This document shows positions 59,469 through 64,000 of a DNA stretch of 64,000 bases, one piece after another. The stretch spans positions 434,001 through 498,000 of the forward strand of contig OZ241856.1 of NCBI GenBank assembly GCA_965202845.1, given 5' to 3'. The notes beneath the pieces were generated by a model. It was given only the letters and a program-made list of their open reading frames with translations, was not told the origin of the DNA and searched no databases. Position 1 is the stretch's first letter. Each line of letters opens with the position of its first letter. Source of the stretch: CBDATA01 sp965202845. GTDB lineage: Bacteria > Acidobacteriota > Vicinamibacteria > Marinacidobacterales > Marinacidobacteraceae. The position numbers and the translations under genes are program-made.

Positions 59469-59683
59469 GACCTGTCCTCCAAGAGAGGTTTGGGAACAGC
59501 AATCATTGTCAAGCGGGACTCCCACCCGCTACGGACCGGGACGCTTTCGCGCCGCGGGGGTCCGCAGTGGGGGGAAGCATAGCGCATCGCCGCCCGACGG
59601 GTAGACTTCCGGCGGCCCTGTTTCCCCCCCGGCCCTCCCCGGGGCAGACTGATTCGTATTCCCCCCCGAGGAGGGACCCCCCT
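59469..59683. other. Divergent intergenic region before maeB
   Basis: No gene is visible in these 215 bases. It contains the ribosome-binding site of the minus-strand coiled-coil gene, a minus-strand TTGACA (59511-59506) as a possible -35, a plus-strand TATTCC-like -10 near 59657, a C7 run, and the GAGGAGGG ribosome-binding site of maeB. Confidence 0.5.
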
Positions 59684-61963
<2,280 letters not shown>

Positions 61964-61969
61964 TTTCGT

Positions 61970-62659
61970 TCACCCGCCCCGGGTGAGCCGGTGGTACGGC
62001 GGGGCGATCCAGGCCGGCGGCATGCCCAATAGCCAGGCGGCCAGCGCCAGATGGTCGAGGACGCCGGTGGCGACCGGGCCGAGACGCGCCCAGTGTTCCG
62101 GTCCGGTGGTGACCGGCGACCGCGCCGGGAGGAGCCGCCCGATCGACCGGAGCCGGCGCGCGAGCCCGGCGTCCTCCATGACCGGATCTTCAGGAAACCC
62201 GCCGACCGCCTCGAAGGCGTCCCTCCGGGCGAAAATGGCCTGGTCGCCGTAGGGAAGCGTGAGCCAGCGGGCCCTGCGGTTGGAGCCGGCGGCGGCCCGC
62301 CGCATCGTCGGGCTTTCCGGAAGCACCCGCAGCGGGAACCACCCTCCCACCGTTTTCGGGTCCGAGAGGATGCGCTCGATTTCGGCGCGGGCGTCGGGCG
62401 GGAGGCGGCAGTCGGCGTGCAGGAAGAGCAGGACGTCTCCGGCGGCGGTTTCCGCTCCATGGCCCAGCTGGAGCGCCCGCCCGGCGGGCGCGGTGAGGAC
62501 CCGGGCGCCGCGCGCCGCGGCGATCTCGCGGCTCCGGTCCCGGCTTCCGCCGTCCACGACCAGGATTTCCGCTCCGCCGGGAACCGAGTCGAGCGCGGCT
62601 TCCAGGGTGGCGGCGGCTTCCAGAGTCGGGATGACGACCGAGAGGTTTCGGGAGCGCAC
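61970..62659 (-). CDS. Family 2 glycosyltransferase (TIGR04283-like)
   Basis: A 229-residue GT-A glycosyltransferase. It begins LSVVIPTLEAAATLEAAL, with EILVVDGGSRDRSREIA and the metal-binding VLLFLHADCRLPPDA; LPYGDQAIFARRDAFEAVGGFPEDPVMEDAGLARRL is the typical C-terminal block of this subgroup. The start is GTG at 62659; all longer frames run antisense through lipoprotein copy 4. The acceptor is unknown. It is divergent from copy 4, 53 bases away, and could modify surface glycans or, speculatively, those lipoproteins. Confidence 0.88.
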   Translation of the reverse strand: MRSRNLSVVIPTLEAAATLEAALDSVPGGAEILVVDGGSRDRSREIAAARGARVLTAPAGRALQLGHGAETAAGDVLLFLHADCRLPPDARAEIERILSDPKTVGGWFPLRVLPESPTMRRAAAGSNRRARWLTLPYGDQAIFARRDAFEAVGGFPEDPVMEDAGLARRLRSIGRLLPARSPVTTGPEHWARLGPVATGVLDHLALAAWLLGMPPAWIAPPYHRLTRGG

Positions 62660-62676
62660 GGATCGGGTATGATTGG

Positions 62677-62701
62677 CTTTCCGGCCGAATCCGCCGGAAA
62701 G
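62677..62701 (+). promoter_or_regulatory. Leader hairpin touching the ribosome-binding site of copy 4
   Basis: A perfect 9-base inverted repeat (CTTTCCGGC at 62677-62685, GCCGGAAAG at 62693-62701) with a 7-base loop. Its last base is the first G of the GGAG ribosome-binding site (62701-62704). A TATGAT box at 62668-62673 lies just upstream. Copies 1-3 have no equivalent, so copy 4 has a different 5' control region. Confidence 0.55.
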
Positions 62702-62712
62702 GAGACAACGAA

Positions 62713-64000
62713 ATGGAAACGTATTCTGCCCCCCCCCCCCCGAAATTACGGGTACGGGGTGTTCGGCGTGAGCCGCCTGCTTGCGCTGGCCTGCGCCTTG
62801 GCGCTCGCCGCGTGCGGCGACGAGGAGGAGACTCCTGCTCCCGCCCCGGCGCCAGCGCCGGCCCCGGCCCCGGCTCCCGAGCCGGCCCCCGAACCCGCTC
62901 CCGAGCCCGAGCCGACTCCCGAACCGGAGCCGGAACCCGAACCCGAGCCGTTCACGATTTCCATGACGCCCCCGATGGCGGACATGGACACGACCTGCAT
63001 GGGCTACGCCATGTGCCCGGACGCCCTGACCGACGAAAAGAAGGCGATGGCTTCGGTGAACGGGAAGATGGTGGTGAAGAGCTCGCACGACGCGCTCCTC
63101 GTCCCGATGTGGATGGACCCGGTTCCGAACGGGGTCGGCATCACCGGCGGCATGGACAACATGCCGTTCCAGAGCGTCGACTGGCAGGCGATGCAGTCGG
63201 AGGTGGTCGGGATGGGCGTCACCTTCCGGGCGACCAGGGTGAGCGTGGGGGCCGGGCAGGAGACGGTTCCGGCGAGCGAGGTGATGCACATCACCTGCGG
63301 CCCGTTCCGGTGCTCGGAGGCGTCGATGGAGAAGCCGGCGGCGCCGGAGATCACGGTCGCCGATTCGGCGGTCTGCGCCGCCTGGGACCCGGATATGAAG
63401 CTTCAGATCGGAATGGTCGACAACGACCAAATGACCTTCGCCGACACCTCGAACCAGACCTGGAATCGACGGCACGCGTGGAGCCACAACGACGGGATTG
63501 ATCTTGGCTGGATTTCGACGTCCAGCGTGGACATGACGGTCAAGCACAAGTTCGCCGGAAAGGGCTTGAAGGACTTTGACGTCATGGGGCCGAACGCGGT
63601 CAAGGGAACGAACAAGCCGGTTCCGATGGAAATGATGAAATCCGGAGCGGTCGACAAGGCCGGGAACAACAAGTACGAACCGGGAATCGCCAACAAGGCG
63701 CCCCAAGCCGACAAGCACGGTGATAGCAGGCACCCCGGACAGGACGCGGACAAGCTGGCCGCCGTCTGCATGCAGGACAGCTACTACGGCGCGACCTCCG
63801 GAAGCGTTCACAAGCCGGATCACTGCTTCCGATTGCGAAGCGGAGCGCGATCCGGATTGGCGCCCGAAAAAGCCACGTTCGACGACGACCTGCATGCCGG
63901 CGGGGACTATCTGGACGGGTACGGCGTCGAAGTGGCGCCGGTGAACGGCAAGGTGTCCTGGGGGAAGGTGAAGTGGGAGAAGGATCCGTTCAAGGATCTG
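62713..64000 (+). CDS. Phase-variable surface lipoprotein, copy 4 (phase OFF as written, cut by window edge)
   Basis: The fourth paralogue, running off the right edge. The ATG at 62713 (METYSA, GGAG nine bases upstream) is followed by 13 C; 12 or 15 would be ON. In the ON frame it reads P(n)RNYGYGVFGVSRLLALACALALAAC, a lipoprotein signal with lipobox LAAC, then GDEEE, the Pro-Ala/Pro-Glu stalk, and the conserved block from FTISMTPPMADMD to AAWDPD. A distinct hypervariable part follows (ending NDGIDLGWISTSS), with further copy-specific sequence up to the edge. As written, translation goes into another frame that stays open to 63501 and gives a basic protein without a signal peptide, not a credible product. 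The first residues and leader differ from copies 1-3. Confidence 0.8.
62729..62741 (+). repeat. Poly-C tract, 13 bases, phase switch of copy 4
   Basis: Thirteen C, one more than a multiple of three, so OFF. The following GAAATTACGGG matches copies 1 and 2 although the bases before the tract do not, which makes the tract a border of homology. Confidence 0.85.

Noticed and set aside
62713..63501. A 262-codon frame starting METYSAPPPP
   Set aside because: It is the out-of-frame reading of copy 4: no signal peptide, Arg/Gly-rich, and the +1 frame encodes the conserved lipoprotein. It is what the OFF phase would produce.

Overview
The window is high-GC bacterial chromosome (roughly 70% G+C by eye) with genes packed tightly: most neighbouring starts and stops overlap by 1-4 bases (ATGA, GTGA, TTGA or TAATG), and GTG/TTG starts are common. 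A VWFA-related protein of the type first named in Acidobacteria, LVIVD-repeat proteins with Ig-like domains, an ABC/Gldg/DUF4340 cluster and an nfeD/stomatin pair suggest a Gram-negative such as Acidobacteriota or a relative. That placement is inference. I see no rRNA, tRNA or CRISPR array.

The most striking content is a family of four paralogous secreted lipoproteins: three in tandem (6120-12815) and one at the right edge (62713 to the window end). Each has an uninterrupted run of C a few codons after the start codon, just before the lipoprotein signal peptide. The runs are 19, 15, 12 and 13 C. In all four copies the long frame is joined to the start codon only when the run is a multiple of three, so as written copies 2 and 3 are ON and copies 1 and 4 are OFF. 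This is the layout of a phase-variable (contingency) surface-antigen family. The mature proteins have a Pro-Ala/Pro-Glu stalk of differing length and conserved blocks around hypervariable, AT-rich loops.

Layout: 1-4878 RND efflux operon (two permeases, one membrane-fusion protein); 4927-5828 a HEPN-domain protein with a small partner, a toxin-antitoxin-like pair; 6120-12815 lipoprotein copies 1-3; 12834-15064 pfkB-family kinase and galactokinase; 15061-20186 a restriction-modification island whose large type IIG-like enzyme gene is split by an ISL3-family insertion sequence with a perfect 8-bp target duplication; 20186-24301 Lhr-type helicase; 24331-28290 amino-acid catabolism (kynureninase, P5C dehydrogenase, threonine-dehydratase-like enzyme); 28270-30172 membrane protein and stomatin/NfeD; 30199-34364 two tandem LVIVD proteins; 34415-40839 vWA/GATase-like protein, RmuC, Tpx, lipoprotein aldolase homologue, aminotransferase; 40860-46974 an SfiI-family restriction endonuclease and N4C methyltransferase joined to the 3' end of the ABC/Gldg/DUF4340 operon; 47055-51409 small lipoprotein, dGTPase, VWFA protein, MoaB-like, DksA-like, SDR; 51416-53668 phenylalanine hydroxylase and NhaC-type antiporter; 53712-57336 RNase D, dicarboxylate symporter, EEP hydrolase; 57354-59468 TlpA-like thioredoxin, cytochrome c, CcdA, coiled-coil membrane protein; 59684-61963 malic enzyme; 61970-62659 glycosyltransferase; 62713-64000 lipoprotein copy 4.

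The window combines ordinary metabolism (aromatic amino-acid, proline and C4-dicarboxylate use) with two DNA-restriction loci, one apparently inactivated, a HEPN pair and a phase-variable surface family. Together these suggest a lineage under phage, immune or host-association pressure. Several starts have a TANNNT hexamer 5-11 bases upstream and no ribosome-binding site, suggesting leaderless transcripts.
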